64,000 bases of DNA from Pseudomonas azotoformans (GTDB lineage Bacteria > Pseudomonadota > Gammaproteobacteria > Pseudomonadales > Pseudomonadaceae), in the NCBI RefSeq assembly GCF_001579805.1, contig NZ_CP014546.1, forward strand, positions 5,580,001 through 5,644,000, written 5' to 3'. The notes beneath the pieces were generated by a model. The model was given only the letters and a program-made list of their open reading frames with translations. It was not told the origin of the DNA and did no database searches. Positions within the stretch are counted from its first letter, which is position 1. Every line of letters starts with the position of its first letter. Both the position numbers and the translations under genes were made by a program. Below are positions 25,458-36,215 of this stretch, one piece after another.

Positions 25458-25961
25458 ATGGAATTCGCTTTCTATTTCGCGTCCGGTATTGCAGTGGTGT
25501 CCACGCTTCGCGTGATCACCAACACCAATCCTGTGCACGCCCTGCTCTACCTGATCATTTCGTTGATCGCCGTGGCCATGACCTTCTTCGCACTCGGCGC
25601 CCCGTTCGCCGGCGTGCTGGAAGTGATCGCCTATGCGGGCGCCATCATGGTGCTGTTCGTGTTTGTGGTGATGATGCTCAACCTGGGGCCGGCTTCGGTC
25701 GCCCAGGAGCGCGTCTGGCTCAAGCCCGGCATCTGGCTCGGCCCGGTCATCCTGGCAGCGCTGCTGCTGGGTGAACTGCTGTATGTGCTGTTCGCTCACC
25801 AGAGCGGTCAGGCCATCGGCCACACCACCGTAGACGCGAAGGCCGTGGGTATCAGCCTGTTCGGCCCGTACCTGCTGGTGGTCGAACTGGCTTCGATGCT
25901 GCTGCTCGCTGCAGCCATCACCGCCTTCCACTTGGGCCGCAACGAAGCCAAGGAGCAATGA
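25458..25961 (+). CDS. nuoJ: NADH-quinone oxidoreductase subunit J
   Basis: 167-aa membrane-arm subunit with five predicted transmembrane helices. The motif [19 protein letters not shown] (about 57-75) is diagnostic. Good AAGGAAG site upstream. Confidence 0.97.
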   Translation: MEFAFYFASGIAVVSTLRVITNTNPVHALLYLIISLIAVAMTFFALGAPFAGVLEVIAYAGAIMVLFVFVVMMLNLGPASVAQERVWLKPGIWLGPVILAALLLGELLYVLFAHQSGQAIGHTTVDAKAVGISLFGPYLLVVELASMLLLAAAITAFHLGRNEAKEQ

Positions 25962-25963
25962 CG

Positions 25964-26272
25964 ATGCCTGCTATCCCTTTGGAGCATGGTCTGGCGGTCG
26001 CCGGCATCCTGTTCTGCCTTGGCCTGGTCGGCCTGATGGTTCGCCGTAATATTCTGTTCGTGTTGATGAGCCTGGAAATCATGATGAACGCCGCTGCACT
26101 GGCGTTCATCGTTGCAGGTGCACGTTGGGGCCAGCCGGATGGACAAGTCATGTTCATCCTGGTGATCAGCCTGGCAGCCGCCGAGGCCAGTATCGGCCTG
26201 GCGATCCTGCTGCAACTGTATCGTCGCTTCCACACGCTTGATATCGACGCTGCCAGTGAGATGCGCGGATGA
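25964..26272 (+). CDS. nuoK: NADH-quinone oxidoreductase subunit K
   Basis: 102-aa subunit with three transmembrane helices; the conserved glutamates of the proton path are in [10 protein letters not shown] and [15 protein letters not shown] lies 8 nt before the ATG chosen; an ATG two codons earlier has AGGAG only 2 nt away. Overlaps nuoL by 4 bp. Confidence 0.97.
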   Translation: MPAIPLEHGLAVAGILFCLGLVGLMVRRNILFVLMSLEIMMNAAALAFIVAGARWGQPDGQVMFILVISLAAAEASIGLAILLQLYRRFHTLDIDAASEMRG

Positions 26273-28122
26273 ACATGATCTTTCTGACTTTCGTATTTCC
26301 CCTGATCGGTTTCCTGCTGCTGTCGTTCTCTCGCGGACGCTGGTCGGAAAACCTCTCGGCCCTGGTGGGTGTGGGCTCCATTGGCCTCTCGGCCATCGTG
26401 ACCGCCTACGTCATCTGGCAATTCAACGTGGCCCCGCCGGAAGGCGGTCACTACACCCTCGTGCTGTGGCAGTGGATGTCGGTGGAGGGCTTCAAGCCCA
26501 ACTTCGCCCTCTACGTCGACGGCCTGTCGATCACCATGCTTGGCGTGGTGGTGGGTGTGGGCTTCCTGATCCACCTGTTCGCGTCTTGGTACATGCGCGG
26601 TGAAGCCGGTTACTCGCGCTTCTTCTCGTACACCAACCTGTTTATCGCCAGCATGCTGTTCCTGGTGCTGGGCGATAACCTGTTGTTCCTGTACTTCGGC
26701 TGGGAAGGCGTGGGCCTGTGCTCGTACCTGTTGATCGGTTTCTACTACAGCAACCGCAACAACGGTAACGCAGCCCTTAAAGCCTTCATCGTGACCCGTA
26801 TCGGTGACGTGTTCATGGCCATCGGCCTGTTCATCCTGTTCCAACAGGTGGGCACGCTGAACATCCAGGAACTGCTGGTGCTGGCACCACAGAAATTCCA
26901 GGTTGGCGACTTCTGGATCACCCTGGCGACCCTGATGCTGCTGGGTGGCGCCGTGGGTAAATCCGCACAACTGCCGCTGCAAACCTGGCTGGCGGACGCG
27001 ATGGCCGGTCCTACCCCGGTTTCCGCACTGATCCACGCGGCCACCATGGTGACCGCCGGCGTCTACCTGATCGCCCGTACCCACGGCCTGTTCACCCTGG
27101 CGCCGGACATCCTGCACCTGGTGGGCATCGTGGGCGGCGTGACCCTGGTGCTGGCCGGTTTTGCTGCCCTGGTACAGACCGACATCAAGCGGATCCTCGC
27201 CTACTCGACCATGAGCCAGATCGGCTACATGTTCCTGGCCCTGGGCGTTGGCGCCTGGGACGCGGCGATCTTCCACCTGATGACCCACGCCTTCTTCAAG
27301 GCCCTGCTGTTCCTCGCTTCCGGTGCGGTAATCGTTGCCTGCCACCACGAGCAGAACATCTTCAAGATGGGCGGCCTGTGGAAGAAACTGCCACTGGCCT
27401 ACGCCAGCTTCATCGTCGGTGGTGCCGCACTCGCAGCCCTGCCGCTGGTGACCGCCGGTTTCTACTCGAAAGACGAAATCCTCTGGGAAGCCTTTGCCAG
27501 CGGTAACCAGAACCTGCTGTACGCAGGCCTGGTGGGTGCGTTCATGACCTCGCTGTACACCTTCCGCCTGATCTTCATCACCTTCCACGGTGAAGCCAAG
27601 ACCGAAGCACACGCAGGCCATGGCATCTCGCACTGGTTGCCGTTGTCGGTGCTGATCATCCTGTCGACCTTCATCGGCGCCCTGATCACCCCACCGCTGG
27701 CCGGTGTCCTGCCAGAAAGCGCCGGCCATGCCGGTGGCGCTGCCAAGCACAGCCTGGAAATCGCCTCGGGCGCCATTGCCATCGCCGGTATCCTGCTGGC
27801 GGCCCTGCTGTTCCTCGGCAAGCGTCGCTTCGTGACCGCCGTGGCCAACAGTGGCATTGGCCGTTTCCTGTCGGCCTGGTGGTTCGCTGCCTGGGGCTTC
27901 GACTGGATCTACGACAAACTGTTCGTCAAGCCTTACCTTGCCATCAGCCATGTACTGCGCAAAGACCCGCTCGACCAGACCATCGGTTTGATCCCGCGTG
28001 CCGCCAAGGCCGGTCACACCGCCCTGAGCCGCAGCGAGACCGGTCAACTGCGTTGGTATGCCGCTTCCATGGCTGCCGGTGCCGTGCTGGTGATCGGCGC
28101 CATCGTTGTGGTAGCGGTCTGA
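26269..28122 (+). CDS. nuoL: NADH-quinone oxidoreductase subunit L
   Basis: 617-aa distal antiporter-like subunit. [23 protein letters not shown] motif ([20 protein letters not shown]) near 142, and [20 protein letters not shown] near 233. The C-terminal lateral helix region is present. Start overlaps nuoK. Confidence 0.98.
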   Translation: MNMIFLTFVFPLIGFLLLSFSRGRWSENLSALVGVGSIGLSAIVTAYVIWQFNVAPPEGGHYTLVLWQWMSVEGFKPNFALYVDGLSITMLGVVVGVGFLIHLFASWYMRGEAGYSRFFSYTNLFIASMLFLVLGDNLLFLYFGWEGVGLCSYLLIGFYYSNRNNGNAALKAFIVTRIGDVFMAIGLFILFQQVGTLNIQELLVLAPQKFQVGDFWITLATLMLLGGAVGKSAQLPLQTWLADAMAGPTPVSALIHAATMVTAGVYLIARTHGLFTLAPDILHLVGIVGGVTLVLAGFAALVQTDIKRILAYSTMSQIGYMFLALGVGAWDAAIFHLMTHAFFKALLFLASGAVIVACHHEQNIFKMGGLWKKLPLAYASFIVGGAALAALPLVTAGFYSKDEILWEAFASGNQNLLYAGLVGAFMTSLYTFRLIFITFHGEAKTEAHAGHGISHWLPLSVLIILSTFIGALITPPLAGVLPESAGHAGGAAKHSLEIASGAIAIAGILLAALLFLGKRRFVTAVANSGIGRFLSAWWFAAWGFDWIYDKLFVKPYLAISHVLRKDPLDQTIGLIPRAAKAGHTALSRSETGQLRWYAASMAAGAVLVIGAIVVVAV

Positions 28123-28124
28123 CT

Positions 28125-28166
28125 ATGAATATTGCGAACCTGCGAAAGGAAACGAGCCTGTCATGA
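28125..28166 (+). CDS. possible 13-codon ORF bridging nuoL and nuoM
   Basis: ATG AAT ATT ... TCA TGA encodes [13 protein letters not shown]; its stop overlaps the nuoM ATG (ATGA). It fills the 40-bp nuoL-nuoM gap. Translation would couple nuoM to upstream ribosomes, but AAAGGAAACGAG before nuoM can also serve directly as its ribosome-binding site. Confidence 0.25.
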   Translation: MNIANLRKETSLS

Positions 28167-29695
28167 TTCTGCCCTGGCTAATCCTGATCCCCTTCATCGG
28201 CGGCCTGCTCTGCTGGATGGGTGAACGCTTCGGCGCCACCCTCCCCCGCTGGATTGCGTTGCTGACCATGTCCCTGGAACTCGCACTCGGCCTCTGGCTG
28301 TGGGCCCATGGCGACTATTCATTTGCTCCGGCACCGGGTGTCGATCCCACCTTCGCGCTTGAATTCAAGCACGTGTGGATCCAGCGCTTCGGCATCAACG
28401 TGCACCTGGCCCTCGACGGCCTGTCGCTGTTGATGATCCTGCTGACCGGCCTGCTGGGTATCCTCTCGGTACTCTGCTCCTGGAAAGAGATCCAGCGTCA
28501 CGTGGGCTTCTTCCACCTGAACCTGATGTGGATCCTGGGCGGTGTGGTCGGCGTGTTCCTCGCCCTCGACCTGTTCATGTTCTTCTTCTTCTGGGAAATG
28601 ATGCTGGTGCCGATGTACTTCCTCATCGCGCTCTGGGGTCACAGTTCTTCGGACGGCAAGAAAACCCGGATCTACGCGGCGACCAAGTTCTTCATCTTCA
28701 CCCAGGCTTCCGGCCTGATCATGTTGGTGGCGATCCTGGGCCTGGTACTGGTCAACTTCAACAACACCGGCGTGATTACCTTCAACTACGCCGACCTGTT
28801 GAAAACCAAGATGTCCCTGACCACCGAGTACATCCTGATGCTGGGCTTCTTCATCGCGTTCGCGGTGAAGCTGCCGGTGGTGCCGTTCCACTCCTGGCTG
28901 CCTGACGCTCACGCACAGGCGCCGACCGCAGGTTCCGTGGACCTGGCCGGTATCCTGCTGAAAACCGCTGCCTACGGCCTGCTGCGTTTCGCCCTGCCGT
29001 TGTTCCCGAATGCCTCGGCCGAGTTCGCGCCGATCGCCATGACCCTGGGTCTGATCGGGATCTTCTACGGTGCGTTCCTGGCCTTCGCGCAAACCGACAT
29101 CAAGCGTCTGATTGCCTTCTCGTCCGTTTCCCACATGGGCTTCGTACTGATCGGCATCTACTCCGGCAGCCAACTGGCGCTGCAAGGCGCCGTGATCCAG
29201 ATGCTGGCCCACGGTGTCTCGGCCGCTGCCCTCTTTATCCTGAGTGGCCAGCTGTACGAGCGCCTGCATACCCGTGACATGCGTGAAATGGGTGGCGTGT
29301 GGTCGCGCATCGCGTACCTGCCGGCGATCAGCCTGTTCTTCGCCGCCGCGTCCCTGGGCTTGCCGGGCACCGGCAACTTCATCGGCGAGTTCCTGATCCT
29401 GATGGGTGCATTCGTGCAAACACCGTGGATCAGTGCGATTGCTACCTCCGGCCTGGTGTTTGGTTCGGTTTACTCGCTGATCATGATCCACCGCGCCTAC
29501 TTCGGCCCGGCCAAGTCCGACACCGTCCTGCAAGGGATGGATGCTCGCGAACTGATCATGGTGCTCGGCCTTGCGGTGCTGCTGATCTACATCGGCGTGT
29601 ACCCGCAACCGTTCCTGGACACTTCTGCCGCGACGATGCATGGCGTGCAGCAGTGGTTCGGCACCGCCTTCTCTCAACTCGCTTCGGCCCGGTAA
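28163..29695 (+). CDS. nuoM: NADH-quinone oxidoreductase subunit M
   Basis: 510-aa antiporter-like membrane subunit. [20 protein letters not shown] near 138 holds the conserved Glu; [20 protein letters not shown] near 239 is the NuoM signature. Preceded by AAAGGAAACGAG. Confidence 0.98.
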   Translation: MILPWLILIPFIGGLLCWMGERFGATLPRWIALLTMSLELALGLWLWAHGDYSFAPAPGVDPTFALEFKHVWIQRFGINVHLALDGLSLLMILLTGLLGILSVLCSWKEIQRHVGFFHLNLMWILGGVVGVFLALDLFMFFFFWEMMLVPMYFLIALWGHSSSDGKKTRIYAATKFFIFTQASGLIMLVAILGLVLVNFNNTGVITFNYADLLKTKMSLTTEYILMLGFFIAFAVKLPVVPFHSWLPDAHAQAPTAGSVDLAGILLKTAAYGLLRFALPLFPNASAEFAPIAMTLGLIGIFYGAFLAFAQTDIKRLIAFSSVSHMGFVLIGIYSGSQLALQGAVIQMLAHGVSAAALFILSGQLYERLHTRDMREMGGVWSRIAYLPAISLFFAAASLGLPGTGNFIGEFLILMGAFVQTPWISAIATSGLVFGSVYSLIMIHRAYFGPAKSDTVLQGMDARELIMVLGLAVLLIYIGVYPQPFLDTSAATMHGVQQWFGTAFSQLASAR

Positions 29696-29702
29696 GAGCG
29701 CT

Positions 29703-31166
29703 ATGGAATTCACGATCCAACACTTTATCGCGCTTGCGCCGCTGCTGATTACCAGCCTCACCATCGTGGTGGTGATGCTGGCAATCGCCTGGCGTCGCAA
29801 TCATTCGCAAACGTTCCTGCTGTCCTGTGCCGGTCTCAACCTGGCCCTGCTGTCGATCATCCCGGCCCTCAAGGTCGCGCCATTGGCGGTCACGCCTTTG
29901 ATGATGGTGGATGACTTCGCGCTGCTGTATATCGCGTTGATCCTGGTCGCGACCCTGGCGTGCGTCACCCTCGCCCACGCCTACATGGGCGAAGGCGGCA
30001 CCGGTTACCCAGGCAACAAGGAAGAGCTGTACCTGCTGATCCTGCTGGCTGCGGCCGGCGGTATCGTGCTGGTCAGCGCACAGCACCTGGCGGGCCTGTT
30101 CATCGGCCTGGAACTGCTGTCGATCCCGACCTACGGCCTGGTGGCCTACGCCTTCTTCAACAAGCGTTCCCTGGAAGCCGGCATCAAGTACATGGTGCTG
30201 TCGGCCGCCGGTTCCGCGTTCCTGTTGTTCGGTATGGCCCTGCTCTACGCCGAAGCCGGCAGCCTGAGCTTCACCGGTATCGGTCACGCCCTGGCCAGCA
30301 CCAACATGCCTGCGCCAATCGCCCAACTGGGCCTGGCCATGATGTTGATCGGCCTGGCGTTCAAGCTGTCGCTGGTGCCGTTCCACCTGTGGACCCCCGA
30401 CGTGTACGAAGGCGCCCCGGCGCCGGTGGCGGCGTTCCTGGCCACCGCGTCGAAGGTTGCCGTGTTTGCGGTGATGGTGCGTCTGTTCCAGATCTCCCCT
30501 GCTGCCAACACCGGTGTACTGAGCACCGTGCTGACCGTGATCGCCATTGCGTCGATCCTGTTCGGCAACCTGCTGGCCCTGACCCAGAACAACCTCAAGC
30601 GTCTGCTGGGTTACTCCTCCATCGCTCACTTCGGCTACCTGCTGATCGCCCTGGTGGCGAGCAAAGGCCTGGCTGTGGAAGCCATGGGCGTGTACCTGGT
30701 CACCTACGTGATCACCAGCCTGGGTGCATTCGGCGTTATCACGCTGATGTCGTCGCCATTCAAAGGCCGTGACGCCGACGCCCTGTACGAATACCGCGGC
30801 CTGTTCTGGCGCCGTCCGTACCTGACCGCCGTGCTGACCGTGATGATGCTGTCCCTGGCCGGTATCCCGCTGACGGCGGGCTTCATCGGCAAGTTCTACA
30901 TCGTCGCCACCGGTGTTGAAGCCCACGAATGGTGGTTGGTTGCCTCCCTGGTACTGGGCTCCGCGATTGGCGTGTTCTACTACCTGCGCGTGATGGTCAC
31001 CCTCTACCTGATCGAGCCAAACCTGCGCCGTGTGGATGCCGAGCTGCATTGGGAACAGAAGGCAGGCGGCGTGATGCTGCTGGCCATCGCCCTGCTCGCG
31101 TTCTTCCTGGGCGTGTACCCACAACCGCTGCTCACCCTGGTGCAGCACGCGGTGCTGGGCGTTTGA
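29703..31166 (+). CDS. nuoN: NADH-quinone oxidoreductase subunit N
   Basis: 487-aa antiporter-like subunit adjacent to NuoK in the complex. [20 protein letters not shown] near 225 and [17 protein letters not shown] near 384 are diagnostic. Start [15 protein letters not shown], 7 bp after nuoM. Last gene of the nuo operon. Confidence 0.98.
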   Translation: MEFTIQHFIALAPLLITSLTIVVVMLAIAWRRNHSQTFLLSCAGLNLALLSIIPALKVAPLAVTPLMMVDDFALLYIALILVATLACVTLAHAYMGEGGTGYPGNKEELYLLILLAAAGGIVLVSAQHLAGLFIGLELLSIPTYGLVAYAFFNKRSLEAGIKYMVLSAAGSAFLLFGMALLYAEAGSLSFTGIGHALASTNMPAPIAQLGLAMMLIGLAFKLSLVPFHLWTPDVYEGAPAPVAAFLATASKVAVFAVMVRLFQISPAANTGVLSTVLTVIAIASILFGNLLALTQNNLKRLLGYSSIAHFGYLLIALVASKGLAVEAMGVYLVTYVITSLGAFGVITLMSSPFKGRDADALYEYRGLFWRRPYLTAVLTVMMLSLAGIPLTAGFIGKFYIVATGVEAHEWWLVASLVLGSAIGVFYYLRVMVTLYLIEPNLRRVDAELHWEQKAGGVMLLAIALLAFFLGVYPQPLLTLVQHAVLGV

Positions 31167-31188
31167 TCGCTTAGCGGGATGCAGTCAA

Positions 31189-31216
31189 CAAAACGGCGCC
31201 TTCGGGCGCCGTTTTG
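31189..31216 (+). terminator. strong terminator of the nuo operon
   Basis: CAAAACGGCGCC-TTCG-GGCGCCGTTTTG: perfect 12-bp stem with a UUCG tetraloop; the A/T flanks let it act in both directions. Confidence 0.95.
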
Positions 31217-31346
31217 CGTTTCTGGGGGAGTGGCTTTTACCCTCCCCTATTCACGGAATTTTCCTCAGCCATCTGCCTCCTCATCCGGCATCTACTCGAT
31301 GAAGGCCGCCGTATGGTGTCTGCGTTTTAGGAAAGTTCCCACAGCA

Positions 31347-31360
31347 GGGTCACTTGACCC
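31347..31360. promoter_or_regulatory. inverted repeat before higB-like gene, operator candidate
   Basis: GGGTCA-CT-TGACCC, perfect 6-bp arms. It contains a -35-like TTGACC. The position 45 bp before the toxin start fits autoregulation by the HTH antitoxin. Confidence 0.45.
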
Positions 31361-31404
31361 ATCGCGGGTGGGCCACCAAACTATACGCAGGCTACGTACA
31401 GAAC

Positions 31405-31755
31405 ATGGATGCTCTATTTATCGAACTGCCGGCCTTCGAGCGGCATCGCAAGGACTATCTGAGTGACGAGCTTTTCCAGGGTTTTCAACAAGAGTTGATG
31501 AAAAACCCGGAAGCAGGAGATGTGATCGAGGGAACAGGCGGACTGCGCAAGGTTCGCTTCGTCGATGAGCGGCGCAACAAAGGCAAGCGCGGTGGCCTGC
31601 GGGTCATTTACTACTGGTGGTCGGGCGGCACGCAATTCTGGCTGTTCACCCTGTACGGCAAGCACGAACAGGATGACCTGACACCACAGCACAAAAAAGC
31701 CCTAAAACACCTGCTGGACAGGGAAATCAAAGCGAGAACACATTATGAAACGTGA
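31405..31755 (+). CDS. higB: RelE/HigB-type toxin of a toxin-antitoxin pair
   Basis: 116 aa. Reads as the RelE/HigB superfamily of ribosome-dependent mRNA endonucleases: FIELPAFERHR N-terminus, GTGGLRKVRFVDERRNKGKRGGLRVIYYWW core with the basic residues used for RNA binding, and FTLYGKHEQDDLT. ATG chosen at MDALFIELP; a longer frame exists but the upstream residues are not homologous. It overlaps the antitoxin gene by 11 bp; toxin-first order is typical of HigBA. Confidence 0.88.
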   Translation: MDALFIELPAFERHRKDYLSDELFQGFQQELMKNPEAGDVIEGTGGLRKVRFVDERRNKGKRGGLRVIYYWWSGGTQFWLFTLYGKHEQDDLTPQHKKALKHLLDREIKARTHYET

Positions 31756-32059
31756 AATCTTTTCCGAACTGGTCGAAGGCTTCGACGCCCTGGCAGACGA
31801 ACGCCAAGGCAAAGTCACCCTGCGAACCCACAAGGTTCACCTCAAAAACCTGGCGCCACTCACCGCCGAGGAAGTGGTCGCGGTGCGCCAACAACTCAAC
31901 CTCTCCCGGTCGGTGTTCGCCATGTACCTGCGCACCAACACCCGCACCCTGGAAAACTGGGAGCAAGGCCGGGCCAAGCCGAACGCCCAGGCTGCTACGC
32001 TGATCCGCCTGGTGGCACGTTTCCCGGAAACCGTGGCGCAACTTGCTGCATTGGGTTGA
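31745..32059 (+). CDS. higA: HigA-type HTH antitoxin
   Basis: 104 aa, XRE-family antitoxin. The helix-turn-helix is LTAEEVVAVRQQLNLSRSVF followed by AMYLRTNTRTLENWEQGRAKP (about 38-78). N-terminal about 35 residues probably bind the toxin. The C-terminal LIRLVARFPE is typical of this group. It overlaps the toxin gene by 11 bp and is followed by a terminator. Confidence 0.9.
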   Translation: MKREIFSELVEGFDALADERQGKVTLRTHKVHLKNLAPLTAEEVVAVRQQLNLSRSVFAMYLRTNTRTLENWEQGRAKPNAQAATLIRLVARFPETVAQLAALG

Positions 32060-32064
32060 TCAGC

Positions 32065-32091
32065 AAAGCCCCGACAGGTTCGGGGCTTTTT
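32065..32091. terminator. terminator between higA and tagF (convergent)
   Basis: AAAGCCCCGA-CAGGT-TCGGGGCTTTTT. It serves higA on the plus strand; the A-run on the other side makes weaker termination of the T6SS operon possible. Confidence 0.88.
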
Positions 32092-32094
32092 CAT

Positions 32095-32640
32095 TCAGGG
32101 CCATGGGCCGCCGAGCATGTCGGCATAGGTCTCAGCATCGGGCAATCCCTCCCCTTCCCAACGCGTCGGCGCAACGTGGGGGGAACCTTCGCTCCAGAAC
32201 AACACCCGCATGGCGGGATCTGCTCGTTCGATAAGCATGGGCAATGGCAACGCCTGTACTGACTCATCAAATACTTCGAGGGAAAACGCCTCGCTCAAGG
32301 CTGACAACGCCAAGCGCTCCACCTCACCATGCCAGGTCGCATCCAACATCAGCCCGTCTCCAACTGCCGCAGCAACGGTCAGTGGAAAATAGCGCCCCAC
32401 CCGATCCACACTGGGAATCATCACCCCGGCCCAGCCCTGTTCACCACACACACCCGCCGTCAACGCAAAGTGCCAGATCGGACTGCACAGATACACCTCC
32501 AGCCATTGCTCGCCCAGACGCTCATGACTGCACTGCAAACCGGCCTGCAACCAGGCGTCCCACGGGCCAAGGAATTCCGGTGCCAAGCGACGACTGACAA
32601 AGTCTCCCAGGGTGGGAACCTTGCCGAAAAATCCATTCAT
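32095..32640 (-). CDS. tagF: type VI secretion-associated protein TagF
   Basis: 181 aa; the family opening GFFGKVPTLGDFVSRRLAPEFL and WDAWLQAGL are clear, as is PSVDRVGRYFPLTV. In P. aeruginosa TagF represses H1-T6SS post-translationally by acting through Fha. It ends the T6SS operon 9 bp after tssM. In P. aeruginosa H1 the neighbours would be pppA and ppkA; neither is here. Confidence 0.93.
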   Translation of the reverse strand: MNGFFGKVPTLGDFVSRRLAPEFLGPWDAWLQAGLQCSHERLGEQWLEVYLCSPIWHFALTAGVCGEQGWAGVMIPSVDRVGRYFPLTVAAAVGDGLMLDATWHGEVERLALSALSEAFSLEVFDESVQALPLPMLIERADPAMRVLFWSEGSPHVAPTRWEGEGLPDAETYADMLGGPWP

Positions 32641-32649
32641 GGTGGTTTC

Positions 32650-35600
32650 CTAAAAGCTGCCCGGGCAATGGAACTGCTCGAAGCTGTCGCGGCGGAATGG
32701 GTTGATCACACTGCTAGCGCGCAGCAGATACGCCACCCGATGGCCTTCCAGGTTGAAGGTCAGTTGCAGCTGTTCGCCCTGGGTGTTCACCACAGCCTTG
32801 TCCATCATGCGCAGCCAACCCCAGGGGCCGTCGCTGCGCAGTGGGCTGGCCAGCCCTGGCGTGGCGTCCAGGCGCACCAGGCCGCCGGACTTGCCGCTGG
32901 GCAGCGAGATACTGGCGAAGTCGGCCACCGTCCCAGCGTCAAACACCACCGGCTGGCCATCGATATCCAGCGTGACCTTGCTCAGTGCCGGATCTGCCCC
33001 CAGGGGTTTCAAGTCAAAACGCATGGACGGCTGGCGCGCACCGGCCACGAAGAACATATCGCGCAACTTGGCGCCACGCTGGAATTGATTGAGTACATCC
33101 TGGGAGATATTCAGCGGCGTCACGCCAGTTGAACGCCAGCGCCACTGGCTGCCGCTCATGTCGACATACGCCGCAAGGTTTTTGCTGAAAAAATCGTCCA
33201 TCAACCCACCTGGGCCGAAAAACTTGCCGAAGTCATCGGCGGTGGCATCGCGGGCCGAGCTGCGCACCAGCGGATAACGCCCATCGATGGCCGCCCGACA
33301 GAACGGTGCGCCGCTCGCCTCCCATAGTGCATTCAACCGGGCTTTTTCATTGCCAAGGGTCAGCGCCGTGCCCCCCGATTCCACATCCCGCAGCAGCGTC
33401 GACAACGGCGCAGGCTGCGTGTCACCCGAGCGTTTCAAGCGCCCCAACACCTCGTTGGAAGGTGCCGGCGCAGCACTGCGGCGCGCGGCGTCAGCGCTGT
33501 CGAAGAATTGCCCGGCGTCCTTCAGCGACGCCAACACCTCATCCACCGGCTGCGGGCCGGTGCCGTTGCCCACCAAGCGATGCAGCGCGGCGAAATGCGG
33601 GTCCACCGGGTTGGCCGACGCGTCCGCCACCGGTGCCGGGCTATCGCCACCCAGCGCCGATTGCAGCTTTTGCGTGGCCGCAGCGATCTTGTCGCGCACG
33701 CGCTGATCGGTGTCCTTGATTGTGGTCGAGGTCAACACCCCCTCCAGCGTGGTTTCCTTCGACACCGCCACCAGCAACGCGCGCAACGGTGAATCGCTGG
33801 CGGCGAGCACATTGGTCACCAACGAGGCCTGGCCAAGGCTGGTCAACGGTGCCAGGTGCACATCCGCAAGGAAACTGTCCCATTGGCGGATGTAGTCGGC
33901 GTAGTAAAGCTCCAGCACCGCCGCCTGCATGGCCGGGTTGGCGCCGGCAATCTGCGCCGACTCCTGGCGGTCCAGTACCCAACTGTCCTTGGCCATCTCG
34001 GCCACGGCCTGCGGGGTCTTGCGGGTCAGTTCCCGGTAGCCGGCGATGCTGTAGACGCCACTCACCCCACGGGACAACGGTTCGCCACTGGCGCGGGTAA
34101 ACAACGACGAAACATCCCGCCCCACCGCACTGTTCACACTCAGCTCGGGCAGGTGTTGCTGGTCGACCTGGCGCTTCACCCGGTTATAGATGCGCTGGGA
34201 TAACGGCATACTCGCCAACGCCAGGCGCACCTTGGCCACCAGCGCGCTGTCCAGTTGCACCGGCTCGGCCTCGTCGTCGGCCTCCAACAGCGCCGTGACG
34301 TGGTCCGACAGTTGCTGCAACTGTGCAGGCGTGGCCTGGGGCAGTTCGCGACGCCAGTCCACATCGACCCAGGCCTGCACCGACGGTGCGTCGAAGAACT
34401 GCCGCTCGCCGAGCATCAGGTAGGCACGCAGGGTTTCGTAGAGAAACTCCTGATTGCTCGCATCGCCACGTCGCAAGGCGTTTTCCAGGTTGGCGACGAT
34501 ATGCGGCAACAAGGTGCTGCGCAGCAAGCGCCGATACAACGTGACTGCGCCCGCACCGAGCTTGTTGCCCTGGTACAGGCCCATGCGGCTGAGCAACGGC
34601 ACACTGCGGTCGCCGTCGCTGTAGCCGCTGGGCAACGCGCGCGCAGCATTCAGCAACGGCAGGGTCACCAGCACATCGCCTTCGGCCGGCAGTGCTTTGG
34701 CCAATTGCGCGACGTTGGTGGCGGCACTGGACGCATCGGCGATCAGTTGCAGGTTGCGGGTATAACTGATGGTCATGCCGACCAGCAGCAGGACGAACGC
34801 CACACCCGCCGCCATGCGCCCCGCGCGGCCGAGCAGGCGTCGGCGCCGTTGCTCTTGGTGATTGACCCCGGCGAGCCCGGCTTCCTTGAAGATCACTTCG
34901 CGCAGCAGGCGGGTGATGAAGTAACTGCGCCCACTGGCGACATTCGGCGCCAGCACCTTGCGGCCCAGACCGAAGGACGCCGCCAGCGAGGTCAGCACCC
35001 GATCAATAGGACTGCCCTCCTGGGTGCCACTGGTGAAATACACACCCCGCAGCAGTGCCGGTTCCTGGTAGCGATTGGCTTCGAAGACTGTATTGAGAAA
35101 ACGCGTGAGGCCGTCGCCCAGGCTGGCGAACTGTTGCGGGAAGCTGTAGAGCAACGCGCGTCGTGACAAGTCACGCTCCTGTTGCAAACGCTCCAGCACA
35201 CGCCGTTGCAACTGACGCTCCAGGGCATCGAACTCGCCCGGGAACGACGCCAGGCCCGTCTCCACCTGGGGTGGCTGGGCCAACGGAAAGGTCACGCCCC
35301 ACACCTGCGCGCGTTCGTCGCGGCCGAAGGTTTCGAAGAACTCCGAAAAGCCCGCGAGCAAGTCGCACTTGGTGATGATCACATACACCGGGAAGCGCAA
35401 GCCCAGGCGCTCGTACAGCTCATTGATGCGCGCGCGGATCGCCACGGCTTGAGCCTGGCGTTGGGCCTCGGTCTGTTGCAACAAGTCGCTGACGCTCAAG
35501 GCTACGATCACACCGTTGACCGGGCGTTGGCGGCGGTACTTTTTCAGCAAATCGAGGAAGCCGCCCCACGCGGCCTTATCGACTTCGGTGTAGCTGTCCT

Positions 35601-36213
35601 GGGTGGTGTAGCGCCCGGCAGTGTCGAGCAGCACCGCTTCATCGGTGAACCACCAATCGCAATGCCGCGTGCCGCCGACACCGCCGATTGCACCGCTGCC
35701 CATGGCCTCGCGCAGGGGAAATTGCAACCCGGAATGGGTCAGTGCCGTGGTCTTGCCGCTGCCCGGCGCGCCGACAAACATGTACCACGGCAATTGATAC
35801 AGGTACTGCCCGCTCATCTTCCAGCCAGGATTGGCCTTGCGCAGCACCGCCATGGCCGAACGCATGCGTTCGCCCAACTCGGCCACTTCAGCCTGGGACT
35901 CACGCACGCCGGGCGCCACCGATGGTGCGTCGGCCACGCCCGCCATCAAGCCACGGTTGGCACGCCAGGCCCGCCACAGGCGCCAGGCAAAATAGCTGAC
36001 CCACACCAACACGAACAACCCGATCAAACCCCAGCGCCGCGACTCCGGCGCCAACGGCTCGCTGCCGTTGAACGCCAGCAACGGGCCTTCGTACCACACC
36101 AGCAGGGACAGCAAGGCCACACCGATCAGCGACAACAACCAGGGCTTGAGCAGCCACAGGATGAAGCGCTCCACCGGGGACCATAACAACGAAAACAGCG
36201 TCGAAAAATTCAT
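32650..36213 (-). CDS. tssM: type VI secretion system membrane subunit TssM (IcmF)
   Basis: 1187-aa inner-membrane protein of the T6SS membrane complex. Two N-terminal transmembrane helices (about 21-41 and 61-81), cytoplasmic NTPase domain with Walker A GAPGSGKT at 148-155, a third transmembrane helix near 470-490 (GVAFVLLLVGMTISYT), then the large periplasmic part that normally contacts TssJ. Follows tssL by 2 bp and shares its operon. Confidence 0.97.
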   Translation of the reverse strand: MNFSTLFSLLWSPVERFILWLLKPWLLSLIGVALLSLLVWYEGPLLAFNGSEPLAPESRRWGLIGLFVLVWVSYFAWRLWRAWRANRGLMAGVADAPSVAPGVRESQAEVAELGERMRSAMAVLRKANPGWKMSGQYLYQLPWYMFVGAPGSGKTTALTHSGLQFPLREAMGSGAIGGVGGTRHCDWWFTDEAVLLDTAGRYTTQDSYTEVDKAAWGGFLDLLKKYRRQRPVNGVIVALSVSDLLQQTEAQRQAQAVAIRARINELYERLGLRFPVYVIITKCDLLAGFSEFFETFGRDERAQVWGVTFPLAQPPQVETGLASFPGEFDALERQLQRRVLERLQQERDLSRRALLYSFPQQFASLGDGLTRFLNTVFEANRYQEPALLRGVYFTSGTQEGSPIDRVLTSLAASFGLGRKVLAPNVASGRSYFITRLLREVIFKEAGLAGVNHQEQRRRRLLGRAGRMAAGVAFVLLLVGMTISYTRNLQLIADASSAATNVAQLAKALPAEGDVLVTLPLLNAARALPSGYSDGDRSVPLLSRMGLYQGNKLGAGAVTLYRRLLRSTLLPHIVANLENALRRGDASNQEFLYETLRAYLMLGERQFFDAPSVQAWVDVDWRRELPQATPAQLQQLSDHVTALLEADDEAEPVQLDSALVAKVRLALASMPLSQRIYNRVKRQVDQQHLPELSVNSAVGRDVSSLFTRASGEPLSRGVSGVYSIAGYRELTRKTPQAVAEMAKDSWVLDRQESAQIAGANPAMQAAVLELYYADYIRQWDSFLADVHLAPLTSLGQASLVTNVLAASDSPLRALLVAVSKETTLEGVLTSTTIKDTDQRVRDKIAAATQKLQSALGGDSPAPVADASANPVDPHFAALHRLVGNGTGPQPVDEVLASLKDAGQFFDSADAARRSAAPAPSNEVLGRLKRSGDTQPAPLSTLLRDVESGGTALTLGNEKARLNALWEASGAPFCRAAIDGRYPLVRSSARDATADDFGKFFGPGGLMDDFFSKNLAAYVDMSGSQWRWRSTGVTPLNISQDVLNQFQRGAKLRDMFFVAGARQPSMRFDLKPLGADPALSKVTLDIDGQPVVFDAGTVADFASISLPSGKSGGLVRLDATPGLASPLRSDGPWGWLRMMDKAVVNTQGEQLQLTFNLEGHRVAYLLRASSVINPFRRDSFEQFHCPGSF

Positions 36214-36215
36214 GG

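Noticed and set aside
25918..28047. 709-codon minus-strand frame opposite nuoL
   Set aside because: Gln/His/Gly-rich antisense shadow typical of high-GC DNA; nuo genes are certain.
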